From positions 1-35,477 of the forward strand of contig CAIWRU010000144.1 of NCBI GenBank assembly GCA_903915155.1: a stretch of 35,477 nt of DNA, given 5' to 3'. Shown here piece by piece: positions 8,525 to 15,480 of this stretch; the stretch's first letter is position 1, and the number at the start of each line of letters is the position of its first letter. This DNA is from an uncultured Mucilaginibacter sp. (lineage in GTDB: Bacteria > Bacteroidota > Bacteroidia > Sphingobacteriales > Sphingobacteriaceae). Both the position numbers and the translations under genes were made by a program. The notes below the pieces were generated by a model. That model saw only the letters and a list, made by a program, of their open reading frames with translations, did not search any database and was not told where the DNA came from.

Positions 8525-8911
8525 ATGAAAAAACCTTTACTTATCATACTATTACTTGCATTTTCAGGAATAGCAAAAGCTCAAAAAACAGATTCTGTTG
8601 CAAAAATTGACACGACGAAATGGATACCTGTTGATGTTGAGCCACAATTCCCTGGCGGAATATTTAAATTTATGGAATATGTACAACGAAATGAGAAAAC
8701 TCAGGGAAATAATGGAAAGGTGTGGGTTTCATTCGTTGTTGAAAAAGACGGAAGTTTGTCCGATATAACTGTAACCAAAAGCTTATCAGAAAGCGCTGAT
8801 AAGGAAGCTGTAAGATTGCTAACGAAATCTCCCAAATGGCTTCCAGGTATGGCAGAAAGTAAACCATGTCGTGTTAGGTTTAAATTGCCTATCATTTTTC
8901 AAACAGAGTAA
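8525..8911 (+). CDS. Secreted TonB C-terminal-domain protein
   Basis: The 128-residue product has a signal peptide ending at Ala-Lys-Ala-Gln (residue 20). A short TonB C-terminal domain follows: QFPGGIFKFMEYVQRN, then GKVWVSFVVEKDGSLSDITV and the terminal FKLPIIFQ strand. In Bacteroidota such 'energy transducer TonB' domains often occur on small exported proteins. This one has no proline-rich spanning linker, so it is unlikely to be the energising TonB itself and may bind peptidoglycan or partner proteins in the periplasm. It lies alone between a repeat element and a terminator. Confidence 0.8.
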   Translation: MKKPLLIILLLAFSGIAKAQKTDSVAKIDTTKWIPVDVEPQFPGGIFKFMEYVQRNEKTQGNNGKVWVSFVVEKDGSLSDITVTKSLSESADKEAVRLLTKSPKWLPGMAESKPCRVRFKLPIIFQTE

Positions 8912-8984
8912 AATATTTCCAAGAGTTTAGCAAAGTGCAGCTCCATTAGTAAAGAATAATGTAACCTTTCAGCTTCACCAACAA

Positions 8985-9019
8985 CAAAAAAGCCCCGCTC
9001 TTTTCAGAACAGGGCTTTT
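8985..9019 (-). terminator. Bidirectional terminator after rpmA
   Basis: Arms AAAAGCCC (8988-8995) and GGGCTTTT (9012-9019) form a hairpin. The minus-strand reading ends in a run of six T, just beyond the rpmA stop. The plus-strand reading also ends in Ts, so it can serve the TonB-domain gene too. Confidence 0.85.
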
Positions 9020-9038
9020 ATATTTTCAAAACTGCTAA

Positions 9039-9506
9039 TTACTCAGCAGCAGGTGCTTCTTCTTCAGCATCAGCAGCTTTCTTTTTTGGGGCTGCTTTCT
9101 TCTTTGGAGCGGCTTCTTCAGCAGGTGCTTCTGCAACTGGCGCGGCTTCTACTGCAGGAGCAGCTTCAGCTACTGGTGCTGCAGCCGGTTTTGCTTTGGG
9201 TTCAGCTTTTGCTTTTGGAGCAGGTGCTGCTACTTCGGCAACTTCTTCAACTTCAAAAGGCAATACTGATACCCATGAACGATTATCAGCTTTCTTTTTG
9301 AAAGTTACAATACCTTCAGACAGTGCGAATAAGGTATGATCCTTACCGATGCCTACATTTAAACCCGGGTTGTGTTTTGTACCACGCTGGCGAACGATGA
9401 TGTTGCCTGCAATTGCCGGCTGACCACCGAAAATCTTGATACCTAAACGTTTGCTATGCGACTCGCGGCCGTTCCGTGAACTACCGGCCCCTTTTTTGTG
9501 TGCCAT
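9039..9506 (-). CDS. rpmA: 50S ribosomal protein L27 with a long Ala/Lys/Glu tail
   Basis: Residues 1-85 are a standard bL27: [20 protein letters not shown], then [19 protein letters not shown] and [13 protein letters not shown]27 sits at the peptidyl-transferase centre, with its N-terminus reaching the P-site tRNA. The N-terminus here starts directly at the mature-type Ala-His-Lys-Lys, with no Firmicutes-style leader to be cleaved. Ordinary L27 ends near residue 85-90. This one continues for about 65 residues of low-complexity Ala, Pro, Glu and Lys, with repeats such as [12 protein letters not shown]. It lies 51 bases downstream of rplU, as usual, and ends at a strong terminator. Confidence 0.97.
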   Translation of the reverse strand: MAHKKGAGSSRNGRESHSKRLGIKIFGGQPAIAGNIIVRQRGTKHNPGLNVGIGKDHTLFALSEGIVTFKKKADNRSWVSVLPFEVEEVAEVAAPAPKAKAEPKAKPAAAPVAEAAPAVEAAPVAEAPAEEAAPKKKAAPKKKAADAEEEAPAAE

Positions 9507-9557
9507 TTCTTATATCTTTTATAACCCGACTTAACCCGGGTTGATTAAATCCTAAAC

Positions 9558-9866
9558 TTATAAAGTGATACCTGTGATCTCTATCTTGGTGAATTGCTGG
9601 CGGTGACCATTTTTCTTTTTGTAACCTTTTCTTCTTTTCTTTTTGAAGATGATCACTTTATCACCCTTTAAATGAGACACGATCTTAGCCGATACCTTAG
9701 CGCTTTTCAAATCAGTTCCTAATTTGAATTTACCTTCGTTTTCTGCTAACAATACATTGTCAAATTCAATACTAGCGCCTTCATCACCTTGTAACCTGTG
9801 TACAAAGATCTGCTGGTCTTTTGCAACTTTGAATTGCTGTCCGGCTATATTTACTATTGCGTACAT
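9558..9866 (-). CDS. rplU: 50S ribosomal protein L21
   Basis: The 102-residue product begins MYAIVNIAGQQFKVAKDQQI and has the late family motif in KKKRRKGYKKKNGHRQQFT, followed by a short strand ending GITL. These match bL21, which binds 23S rRNA domain I with L20. It is the promoter-proximal gene of the rplU-rpmA pair, with a good promoter about 40 bases upstream of its start. The length is normal. Confidence 0.97.
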   Translation of the reverse strand: MYAIVNIAGQQFKVAKDQQIFVHRLQGDEGASIEFDNVLLAENEGKFKLGTDLKSAKVSAKIVSHLKGDKVIIFKKKRRKGYKKKNGHRQQFTKIEITGITL

Positions 9867-9904
9867 TGTTTGTTAATTATTTATTTGTTTTAAAATTCGA
9901 GGTG

Positions 9905-9935
9905 CAAATATAGAGGTTTATTCTATAAATAACAA
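9905..9935 (-). promoter_or_regulatory. rplU-rpmA promoter
   Basis: Reading leftward, TTG (9935-9933) is followed after 20 bases by TATATTTG (9912-9905). This fits the Bacteroidota TTG/TAnnTTTG pattern. Transcription should start near 9898, leaving a roughly 30-base A-rich leader before the rplU ATG. Confidence 0.65.
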
Positions 9936-9944
9936 CAGCGTATT

Positions 9945-10451
9945 TTATTTTTTCTCACGCTCCTCTTCGGTGTTTAAAACCTGCTGTATCAGCTTTATCA
10001 TTTGCTCATTGGCATCCTTAAGCTTGGGGTCGCCGTCAAAGGCTTCATCAAACAATACCCGCTTACTTTTATGCTTATAATTAAATATTATTAAATAATG
10101 CGGCGCGTTCAGGGCTTTTGCCTTAGGGTCGTTATTTACTTCCATAGCCGGGAAATTCCAGAAACCCAGTTCGGCAGCTTTGCGGTGCAGGAATAAAAGA
10201 TCGTCGTTCCTAACGTGCAATTTCATTTTTACCAACGAGTCATGCTCAGTTACATACTGGTAATCCTTAGTTTTTGAGTTCCATTTATTGACCAAACTAT
10301 CGCCGTTACCATATTCAAATACTATCGAATCGAAATCGCTAAATCTATACGGCGCGTTTCCTATCATCATGGAATAATAATACACACAATACAATAAAAA
10401 TGGCAGTGCGATACTTAGGATGATGAATGTTGTCTTAACTCTTTTATTCAC
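9945..10451 (-). CDS. Unknown protein with one N-terminal membrane segment
   Basis: I do not recognise a family. The 168-residue product has one hydrophobic segment (about residues 8-27, ending in LYCVYYYSMM) and then a mixed, soluble-looking domain expected outside the cytoplasm. That domain has a strand ending FDSIVFEYGN and a segment HDSLVKMKLHVRNDDLLFLH. It ends with a charged helix of Glu, Arg and Lys. The start is GTG at 10451. The gene lies upstream of rplU's promoter and downstream of the four-helix-bundle element, all leftward. Confidence 0.7.
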   Translation of the reverse strand: MNKRVKTTFIILSIALPFLLYCVYYYSMMIGNAPYRFSDFDSIVFEYGNGDSLVNKWNSKTKDYQYVTEHDSLVKMKLHVRNDDLLFLHRKAAELGFWNFPAMEVNNDPKAKALNAPHYLIIFNYKHKSKRVLFDEAFDGDPKLKDANEQMIKLIQQVLNTEEEREKK

Positions 10452-10455
10452 GATT

Positions 10456-10925
10456 TTTATTTATTGATTTATTGAATTACTGAATTATTGATTGAAAAAT
10501 TATTAATTTTTGTTTTGCGATACGGTTTTTCGTGAAGCAGATACTATTTTCAGGATCTCGTTTCCTTCATTGAGTAGATAATATATTTCCTGGGGTTTTA
10601 CAATTTCAGCCTCTACCAATATTTCCATCCAAAATACTGATTCATCTGATTCCTCAACAACAGTCGATAATTTTGAATGAAATTCCGCCTTAGATCTCGC
10701 ACGACAAGCTGCCCTGTAATTGGCACCTACAGAAGAAGATGATCGCAATAACTGCCTTCCAATAATTTTTGCCTCTTCAGTTTTAGGCAAAGTTCTGAAT
10801 AATTTAATATTATCGACCACAAATTTTTTAGTTCGCTTTTTAAATATTTCAGCAAATTCAATTCTTTCTAAATTCTCCATTTTTTAAAATCAATAATTCA
10901 ATAAATCGGTAATTCAATAATTGAT
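10456..10925. repeat. Inverted 8-base-unit arrays enclosing a four-helix-bundle gene
   Basis: The left array (about 10456-10494) contains units ATTGATTT, ATTGAATT, ACTGAATT, ATTGATTG. The right array (about 10886-10925) contains the reverse complement of the same units. Between them lies only the gene at 10503-10880. The arrays fill the whole gap between the two leftward neighbours and run into the 3' end of the symporter gene. The layout is that of an insertion with self-complementary ends. Confidence 0.6.
10503..10880 (-). CDS. Four helix bundle protein, 23S rRNA IVS type (subfamily A)
   Basis: The 125-residue all-helical product belongs, by pattern, to the 23S rRNA intervening-sequence protein family (TIGR02436/PF05635), related to the Avd four-helix bundle. 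It carries the central block LLRSSSSVGANYRAACRARS and then the EFHSKLSTVVEESDESVFW helix. The molecular function of the family is not established. It differs clearly from the two other members in this window (25376 and 33882), which share motifs with each other but not with this one. It is leftward, like both neighbours, and enclosed by inverted octamer arrays. Confidence 0.88.
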   Translation of the reverse strand: MENLERIEFAEIFKKRTKKFVVDNIKLFRTLPKTEEAKIIGRQLLRSSSSVGANYRAACRARSKAEFHSKLSTVVEESDESVFWMEILVEAEIVKPQEIYYLLNEGNEILKIVSASRKTVSQNKN

Positions 10926-12301
10926 TCGCCTGTCGACAGCTCCCCTTCCCATTTGCTCACCACAGCCGTTGCCATAGCATTGCCTAATACGTTGGTAGCT
11001 GATCGACCCATATCCAGTAACGGGTCAATACCCAGTAAAAGTGCCAAACCTGCTTCTGGTATATTAAACATAGATATTGTACCTGCTATTACCACCAATG
11101 ACGCACGCGGTACGCCTGCGACCCCCTTGCTGGTAAGCATCAGGATAAGCAACATGGTTATTTCGTGCGCTATAGTAAGATGAACGCCATAGGCTTGCGC
11201 AAGGAAAACTGAGGCAAATGTCATGTACATCATGGAACCATCAAGGTTAAACGAATAGCCAAGGGGTAGTACAAAGCTTACTATTTTGTTGCTGCATCCA
11301 AAGCTTTCCAGTTCGAGCAGTACTTTAGGATAAGCCGCCTCGCTGGTTGATGTGCCGAAAGCTATCAGCATAGCATCCTTTATACGATTTACCAATTTGA
11401 ATGCACGGTTGCGCAGTACAAAATAACCCGCCATTATAATAAGTAACCATAATATGATAAGCGAAAAATAAAACTCGCCTATGAATACTGCATAGGTTGA
11501 AAGTATGCCCAAACCTTGCTTAGCCACTATTGCAGTAATAGCGCCGAATACAGCCAGTGGCGCCAGGTACATTACATAACCTGTTATTTTTAATATAACG
11601 TGCGCTATGGCATCCATCGCTTTAATAACCACTTCACCCTGCTTGCCTATTGAGGCAGTGGCCACACCAAAGAATATGGCAAATACCACGATCTGCAATA
11701 TCTCGTTATTGGTCATGGCCTCGAAAAAACTGCGTGGGAAAACGTGGTTAATAAAATCCCTGAACGACAGGCCTGTAGTCTTAATATCTGTTCCTAAATG
11801 ACTATCAGGTAGTGGTAAGTGCATCGCTACGCCAGGCTCAAAAAAGTTAACCAGCAGCATACCCAGCACCAGCGAAACAAGCGTAGCGCTTAAAAACCAT
11901 AGTAAGGTTTTACCCCCAATTCGACCTACGGTTTTAATATCTCCCAACTTGGCAACGCCAACTACCAGTGTGGTAAAAACAAGCGGGGCCACTATCATTT
12001 TTATCAGCCTTAAAAATATATCGCTTAAAATGCTAAAGCCTTCCAGTTTATCATCGCGCAAGCTATTATTTGTACTGCTGATGTGTGCCTGTGCAACTTT
12101 TTGGGCCTTGAGCTGTTTATAGTCAGCTGCCGTGGTATCCTTTAAATTAATAAGTTTGGTGCTGATGTTTTGAATAGCTGCATCGGCGGTACTAATTTTG
12201 CTGTTGATACCACCAATTACATACACATTGTAAATGTACCCGGCTATAACCCCTAAAATAAGGGCGATGAAAATATATAGCGTAAGTTTACTTTTCTGCA
12301 T
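10898..12301 (-). CDS. Dicarboxylate/amino acid:cation symporter (DAACS)
   Basis: The 467-residue membrane protein matches the glutamate/C4-dicarboxylate symporter family (GltP/DctA/Glt). Visible signatures are the hairpin-1 serine-rich motif FGTSTSEAAYPKVLLE, the TM7 motif SFNLDGSMMYMTFASVFLAQ (family NxDG), the hairpin-2 region GVAGVPRASLVVIAGT, and TM8 IDPLLDMGRSATNVLGN. Such proteins take up glutamate, aspartate or C4-dicarboxylates with Na+ or H+. The segment between TM1 and TM2 (about 28-90) is unusually long and hydrophilic. A -7-like TAGCTTTG lies at 12325-12318 on the minus strand. The C-terminal codons overlap the edge of the repeat array beside the four-helix-bundle gene. Substrate choice is not assigned. 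Confidence 0.93.
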   Translation of the reverse strand: MQKSKLTLYIFIALILGVIAGYIYNVYVIGGINSKISTADAAIQNISTKLINLKDTTAADYKQLKAQKVAQAHISSTNNSLRDDKLEGFSILSDIFLRLIKMIVAPLVFTTLVVGVAKLGDIKTVGRIGGKTLLWFLSATLVSLVLGMLLVNFFEPGVAMHLPLPDSHLGTDIKTTGLSFRDFINHVFPRSFFEAMTNNEILQIVVFAIFFGVATASIGKQGEVVIKAMDAIAHVILKITGYVMYLAPLAVFGAITAIVAKQGLGILSTYAVFIGEFYFSLIILWLLIIMAGYFVLRNRAFKLVNRIKDAMLIAFGTSTSEAAYPKVLLELESFGCSNKIVSFVLPLGYSFNLDGSMMYMTFASVFLAQAYGVHLTIAHEITMLLILMLTSKGVAGVPRASLVVIAGTISMFNIPEAGLALLLGIDPLLDMGRSATNVLGNAMATAVVSKWEGELSTGESIIELPIY

Positions 12302-12357
12302 GTTTTAAAAGTGGGCGCAAAGCTACTAAATTTAGTTATTTTGTTGAAATATATAAC

Positions 12358-12867
12358 ATGAGCGTACCAACCTACGGTTTACAGGATATTAAAAAAGAGA
12401 TACAGCATTTGTCGCCCGTGCAAACTGCCGAGCTTTGCCTGCGCCTTGCCCGTTACAAAAAAGAGAATAAGGAGTTACTGGCTTATTTATTATTCGAGGC
12501 TGATAATGAGCAGGCTTATATGGAGAAGGTAAAGGCCGAAGCAGGTTTTATGTTCAGCCAGTTGCCGGTAAGGAGTTATGATGCTGCTAAAAGTATGCGT
12601 AAGATTTTGAGGCTACTGGGTAAATACACCAAGTTTACAGGGTCGAAAGAAGTGGAGATCGACTTGCTGCTAAACTTCTGCAATAACTATATCCACTATA
12701 CCGACAGAAAGGCATCCTACAAACCATTACGAATGATACTAACCCGCCAAATGCTTAAAGTACGTACGCTGATAGGTAAACTCCATGAAGATGTTCAAGC
12801 CGATTATACCGAAGAATATAACCAGGTGCACTTAGCTGCCGAAGCTAAATTTCCGTGGTTATATTAG
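12358..12867 (+). CDS. Unknown conserved-looking helical protein
   Basis: I do not recognise a family. The 169-residue product is soluble, has no signal peptide and is predicted to be almost entirely helical, with a basic middle. Notable segments are LSPVQTAELCLRLARYKKEN, YDAAKSMRKILRLLGKY and the C-terminal LAAEAKFPWLY. It is divergent from the symporter gene, with 56 bases between starts, and 60 bases upstream of the ECF sigma gene. Whether it shares the sigma factor's transcript is unclear. Confidence 0.7.
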   Translation: MSVPTYGLQDIKKEIQHLSPVQTAELCLRLARYKKENKELLAYLLFEADNEQAYMEKVKAEAGFMFSQLPVRSYDAAKSMRKILRLLGKYTKFTGSKEVEIDLLLNFCNNYIHYTDRKASYKPLRMILTRQMLKVRTLIGKLHEDVQADYTEEYNQVHLAAEAKFPWLY

Positions 12868-12927
12868 TAAAATTAGTTTTTGTAACATATCTTGCGCCAA
12901 ACAATCTAACTATAAATTAACTGTTAA

Positions 12928-13425
12928 GTGGATACTAAAGAAGCGGCATTTAAAAAAATATTTGAAGCTAATTCAAAAAAAATATTCCACTTGTGCTATG
13001 GCTATACGGGGGATGATGATGCTGCGAATGATTTATTACAGGAGACCTTTTTAAAAGTTTGGCAAAATTTAGACAAATTCCGTAACCAGGCGTTGATATC
13101 AACCTGGATATACCGAATTGCCGTAAATACCTGTTTAACTTATTTACGATCAGAAAAACGCCAGGGAAAAGAAGAGCTTACTGAACAGATAAGCGAAGTA
13201 ACTAAAGAAGAATTTTCAGAGAAAAACGAGCAGGTAGCCTTGCTCTATAAGTGTATATCGAAGTTGGAAGAATCAGAAAGAATTATAATTACACTGGTGC
13301 TCGACGAAGTGCCATACCCCGAGATAGCCGAAGTATCGGGCATATCAGAGGGCAACCTTAGGGTAAAGATCCATCGTATTAAACAGAAATTGACAGAATT
13401 ATATAATCAATATGAAAGACTTTGA
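12928..13425 (+). CDS. ECF-type RNA polymerase sigma factor
   Basis: The 165-residue product has sigma region 2 (about 10-75: IFHLCYGYTGDDDAANDLLQ, then ETFLKVWQNLDKFR and TWIYRIAVNTCLTYLR) and region 4 (about 105-160: YPEIAEVSGISEGNLRVKIH). Regions 1.1 and 3 are absent, which defines the ECF class. The start is GTG at 12928; no in-frame ATG gives region 2 complete. The gene overlaps the membrane-protein gene at 13412 by 14 bases, the usual arrangement for a sigma factor and its membrane-bound partner. The upstream sequence contains GTAAC and CTAAC, which could be part of an autoregulated promoter, but this is weak. Confidence 0.93.
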   Translation: MDTKEAAFKKIFEANSKKIFHLCYGYTGDDDAANDLLQETFLKVWQNLDKFRNQALISTWIYRIAVNTCLTYLRSEKRQGKEELTEQISEVTKEEFSEKNEQVALLYKCISKLEESERIIITLVLDEVPYPEIAEVSGISEGNLRVKIHRIKQKLTELYNQYERL

Positions 13426-14002
13426 TCACATAATGTCTGTTTGGCAGGGCCAGCCAAAACAGGATCAGCTTTCGGTTGACGAGGTGCTGAAACAGGTTAA
13501 GAAAGGGATAAGGAGCATCACCAGCCAGCTGTATTGGGGCATAGTTTTTATGGTTGCTGTATTGGCGCTTACGTTCGTGATACTGTTCTTTTTTGTATTC
13601 CAGTCGTGGTTAACTTATGTGGGTATCAGCATAATGCTCATTACCATGTTGTTGTACGCCGTTATGATCATCAGGAACTACCGCATACTCAATAAACACG
13701 ACGCCACCCAAAACCCTACCGGCTATTTGCAGGATCTGAAGGATTACCAAAAGAACCGCGCGAAAATTGTGGGCTGGTTTTATTACCTGTATGTGTTGTT
13801 GATAAGCCTGGGGTTGTCGCTTTACTTTGTCGAAGTACTTAAAAGCGCCACCATTTATTACAAAATAATGGTTTACAGCCTCACGGTTGTATGGATAATG
13901 TTCCTCACCTTCTACTACAAAAAGCGCATATTTAAAAACGAAGAAGAAAAGCTTAACCTGATAATTGAGAAATTGGAAAGGCTGCAAGGGCAATTTGAAT
14001 AG
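13412..14002 (+). CDS. Four-TM membrane protein, probable sigma-factor partner
   Basis: The 196-residue product has a cytoplasmic N-terminus of about 38 residues. Four predicted membrane helices follow (about 41-63, 66-88, 118-140 and 147-168), then a charged coiled-coil-like tail (KKRIFKNEEEKLNLIIEKLE). Overlap with the ECF sigma gene suggests that it restrains the sigma factor at the membrane. It lacks a recognisable zinc-binding anti-sigma motif (HxxxCxxC), so the anti-sigma role is inference from position. Its stop codon TAG (14000-14002) sits exactly at the border of a C-rich palindromic repeat. Confidence 0.75.
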   Translation: MKDFDHIMSVWQGQPKQDQLSVDEVLKQVKKGIRSITSQLYWGIVFMVAVLALTFVILFFFVFQSWLTYVGISIMLITMLLYAVMIIRNYRILNKHDATQNPTGYLQDLKDYQKNRAKIVGWFYYLYVLLISLGLSLYFVEVLKSATIYYKIMVYSLTVVWIMFLTFYYKKRIFKNEEEKLNLIIEKLERLQGQFE

Positions 14003-14087
14003 GCCCCACCCAAACCCTCCCCGGTAGGGAGGACTTTAAAAATATATCATTTTAAGTCTCCCCTACCGGGGGAGATTTAGAGGGGGC
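14003..14087. repeat. C-rich palindromic repeat, copy 1 (long form)
   Basis: The left arm starts GCCCCACCCAAACCCTCCCC and the right arm ends GGGGGAGATTTAGAGGGGGC, the imperfect reverse complement. An AT-rich loop lies between them. A near-identical copy is at 21467-21563, also directly after a TAG stop codon. A shorter related form occurs three times in the arginine operon. Confidence 0.9.
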
Positions 14088-14101
14088 TTTCAAATTAAAA
14101 T

Positions 14102-14614
14102 ATGTTTTCCATCCAAAAAATCGATCCTGATAATATCGATACCCTTATTCACATCGCCGCCGGTACGTTTCGCGATGCCTTTTATCATTTATCAAGGCCC
14201 GAAGACTTTGAGGCCTATGCATCGGCAGCTTTTACCAACCACAACTTCTTATCGCAACTCGCCAATCCTGATTCCCTGTTTTATTTTGCCATGTGGGATG
14301 ATAAACCTGTAGGCTATCTGAAAATAAACTTTAACGATGCCCAAACAGAGTTACAAGAAAAGAATGGTGCCGAAATAGAGCGTATTTATGTGCTTAGTGA
14401 ACACCAGGGCAAAAAAATAGGCCAACTTCTAATTGATTTTGCCATTAATATAGCCATTGAAAAACAAATGGAATATGTATGGCTGGGGGTGTGGGAGAAG
14501 AACCCTAACGCCATACGTTTTTATGAACGCCACGGGTTTAAGATATTCGGCAAGCATACCTTCCCCTTCGGCGAATCTATGGATGAAGATTATTTGATGA
14601 AGCTGGAATTGTAG
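14102..14614 (+). CDS. GNAT family N-acetyltransferase
   Basis: The 170-residue product shows the GNAT core: the strand and acetyl-CoA loop AEIERIYVLSEHQGKKIGQL (the Q-x-x-x-x-G pyrophosphate loop at about residues 102-107), followed by YVWLGVWEKNPNAIRFYERH and GFKIFGKH near the C-terminus. These are typical of small-molecule acetyltransferases of the PaiA/spermidine or RimI-like kind. The acceptor cannot be deduced. It lies between a C-rich palindrome upstream and a gene-free heptamer array downstream, so it has repeats at both ends. Confidence 0.9.
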   Translation: MFSIQKIDPDNIDTLIHIAAGTFRDAFYHLSRPEDFEAYASAAFTNHNFLSQLANPDSLFYFAMWDDKPVGYLKINFNDAQTELQEKNGAEIERIYVLSEHQGKKIGQLLIDFAINIAIEKQMEYVWLGVWEKNPNAIRFYERHGFKIFGKHTFPFGESMDEDYLMKLEL

Positions 14615-14619
14615 CCGGG

Positions 14620-14722
14620 ATGAGGTGAAAGGTTAAAGGCGAAAGGTCAAAGGTTTTTGAACCTCTATCCGTTAACCTCCCACCCTACCTTTCGCCTTTT
14701 CCCTTTCAGCCTTTAACCTTAT
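14620..14722. repeat. Gene-free inverted array of 7-base units
   Basis: The left arm (about 14621-14656) is made of heptamers of the pattern nnAAAGG: TGAAAGG, TTAAAGG, CGAAAGG, TCAAAGG. The right arm (about 14686-14720) contains the reverse complements: CCTTTCG, CCTTTTC, CCTTTCA, CCTTTAA. This is the array type that encloses the four-helix-bundle gene inside argC-argD, here with only about 30 bases between the arms. It directly abuts the 36-base direct repeat at 14725. Confidence 0.7.
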
Positions 14723-14724
14723 TC

Positions 14725-14760
14725 CCGTCCGTCCTTTCCCTGTGTAACTATACGCGGAAA
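14725..14760. repeat. 36-base direct repeat, copy A
   Basis: This copy starts CCGTCCGTCCTTTCCCTG and ends GCGGAAA. It matches copy B at 15249-15284 at 33 of 36 positions, in the same orientation. The two bracket the OB-fold gene at 14812. Confidence 0.85.
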
Positions 14761-14811
14761 ATCACAGGCGAGGCAAGGTTTCCTTATCTATAATATTGCT
14801 ATATTTAAATC

Positions 14812-15207
14812 ATGAAGCACTTAGCCTTTTTCATAATTATTGCGTTAATTACAACTAAAGCAACCGCACAATTAAAACCTGAACAGGCTTTATCAAAAAG
14901 AGCAAATCCTGAAGAATCATCTATATTAGCACAAACAGCCGTTAAGCAAGTAGGTAAAGAAGTTTATGTTTGCGACAGATTAGATAGCTTCACAATCAAA
15001 AACGACACTTTGAAATTACTTTACATTGGTGATAAATCATCGGGAAATTCACTATTGGTTGTTCTTAAAGGCAATAAAATTCATTTTAATCCTTCTGATT
15101 TTCAGCTATCAAAAATGCGTATAAGTGGCAAAGTTGTTCTTTACAACAATATACCCGCAATAATTGTGACAAGCGATACTCAGTTGGCAACACGCATAGA
15201 AATCTGA
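14812..15207 (+). CDS. Secreted OB-fold-like protein
   Basis: The 131-residue product has a signal peptide ending at Ala-Thr-Ala-Gln (residue 20). The rest resembles a small bacterial OB-fold: VGKEVYVCDRLDSF (the family 'VGKxVxVCGxV' opening), then KLLYIGDKSSGNSLLVVLKG and the closing strands ISGKVVLYNNIPAIIVTSD. In that family the domain binds nucleic acid or other polymers; no activity can be assigned here. The gene is bracketed by two 36-base direct repeats 524 bases apart, so it may be a duplication-bounded cassette. The OB-fold call rests on my pattern match and is moderate. Confidence 0.7.
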   Translation: MKHLAFFIIIALITTKATAQLKPEQALSKRANPEESSILAQTAVKQVGKEVYVCDRLDSFTIKNDTLKLLYIGDKSSGNSLLVVLKGNKIHFNPSDFQLSKMRISGKVVLYNNIPAIIVTSDTQLATRIEI

Positions 15208-15248
15208 ACTTAAACAATGACGTTTCCGTGAAGCCTCACTGATGATAT

Positions 15249-15284
15249 CCGTCCGTCCTTTCCCTATGTAACTATCTGCGGAAA
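15249..15284. repeat. 36-base direct repeat, copy B
   Basis: This is the second copy of the repeat at 14725-14760, with three mismatches. It lies 41 bases after the stop of the OB-fold-like gene. Confidence 0.85.
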
Positions 15285-15322
15285 CATTATGATAAATCAA
15301 TCCCAAATCTTATGTTTAGGAT

Positions 15323-15463
15323 ATGAAACAAAAATCACGATTAACCCGCACCTTATTGATTGTAATAGGCTTAATAGCAGGTCACATTTTCACCGGCATT
15401 TTTTATTCAGGCGTGAAAGATGGTAGTGCAACCGCTCATGCAATGGTTCAAAAGCATAAGTAA
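15323..15463 (+). CDS. 46-residue single-pass membrane peptide
   Basis: An ATG at 15323 opens a 46-codon frame. It has a basic N-terminus (MKQKSRLTRT), one hydrophobic helix (about residues 11-28, LLIVIGLIAGHIFTGIF) and a short polar tail ending QKHK. The positive-inside pattern suggests that the N-terminus is cytoplasmic. No family is recognised. It ends 17 bases before the convergent dinB stop. Composition and topology support a real small gene, but the evidence is limited. Confidence 0.5.
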   Translation: MKQKSRLTRTLLIVIGLIAGHIFTGIFYSGVKDGSATAHAMVQKHK

Positions 15464-15480
15464 GCCATTTTCAAATTAGA

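Noticed and set aside
9053..9301. Leu/Gln-rich plus-strand ORF
   Set aside because: It is the antisense reading of the Ala/Pro/Lys tail of L27; its composition is an artefact of that repeat.
13412..14002. Classical zinc anti-sigma (ZAS) factor
   Set aside because: No HxxxCxxC motif and four TM helices; only its position next to the sigma gene supports an anti-sigma role.
14003..14087. C-rich palindrome as an intrinsic terminator
   Set aside because: No T-run follows the stem, and related copies lie inside coding sequence and mid-operon, so termination cannot be their general role.
14620..14722. Possible CRISPR-like array or tandem repeat locus
   Set aside because: The units are 7 bases without spacers and the two halves are inverted; no cas genes and no 23-50-base repeats occur anywhere in the window.
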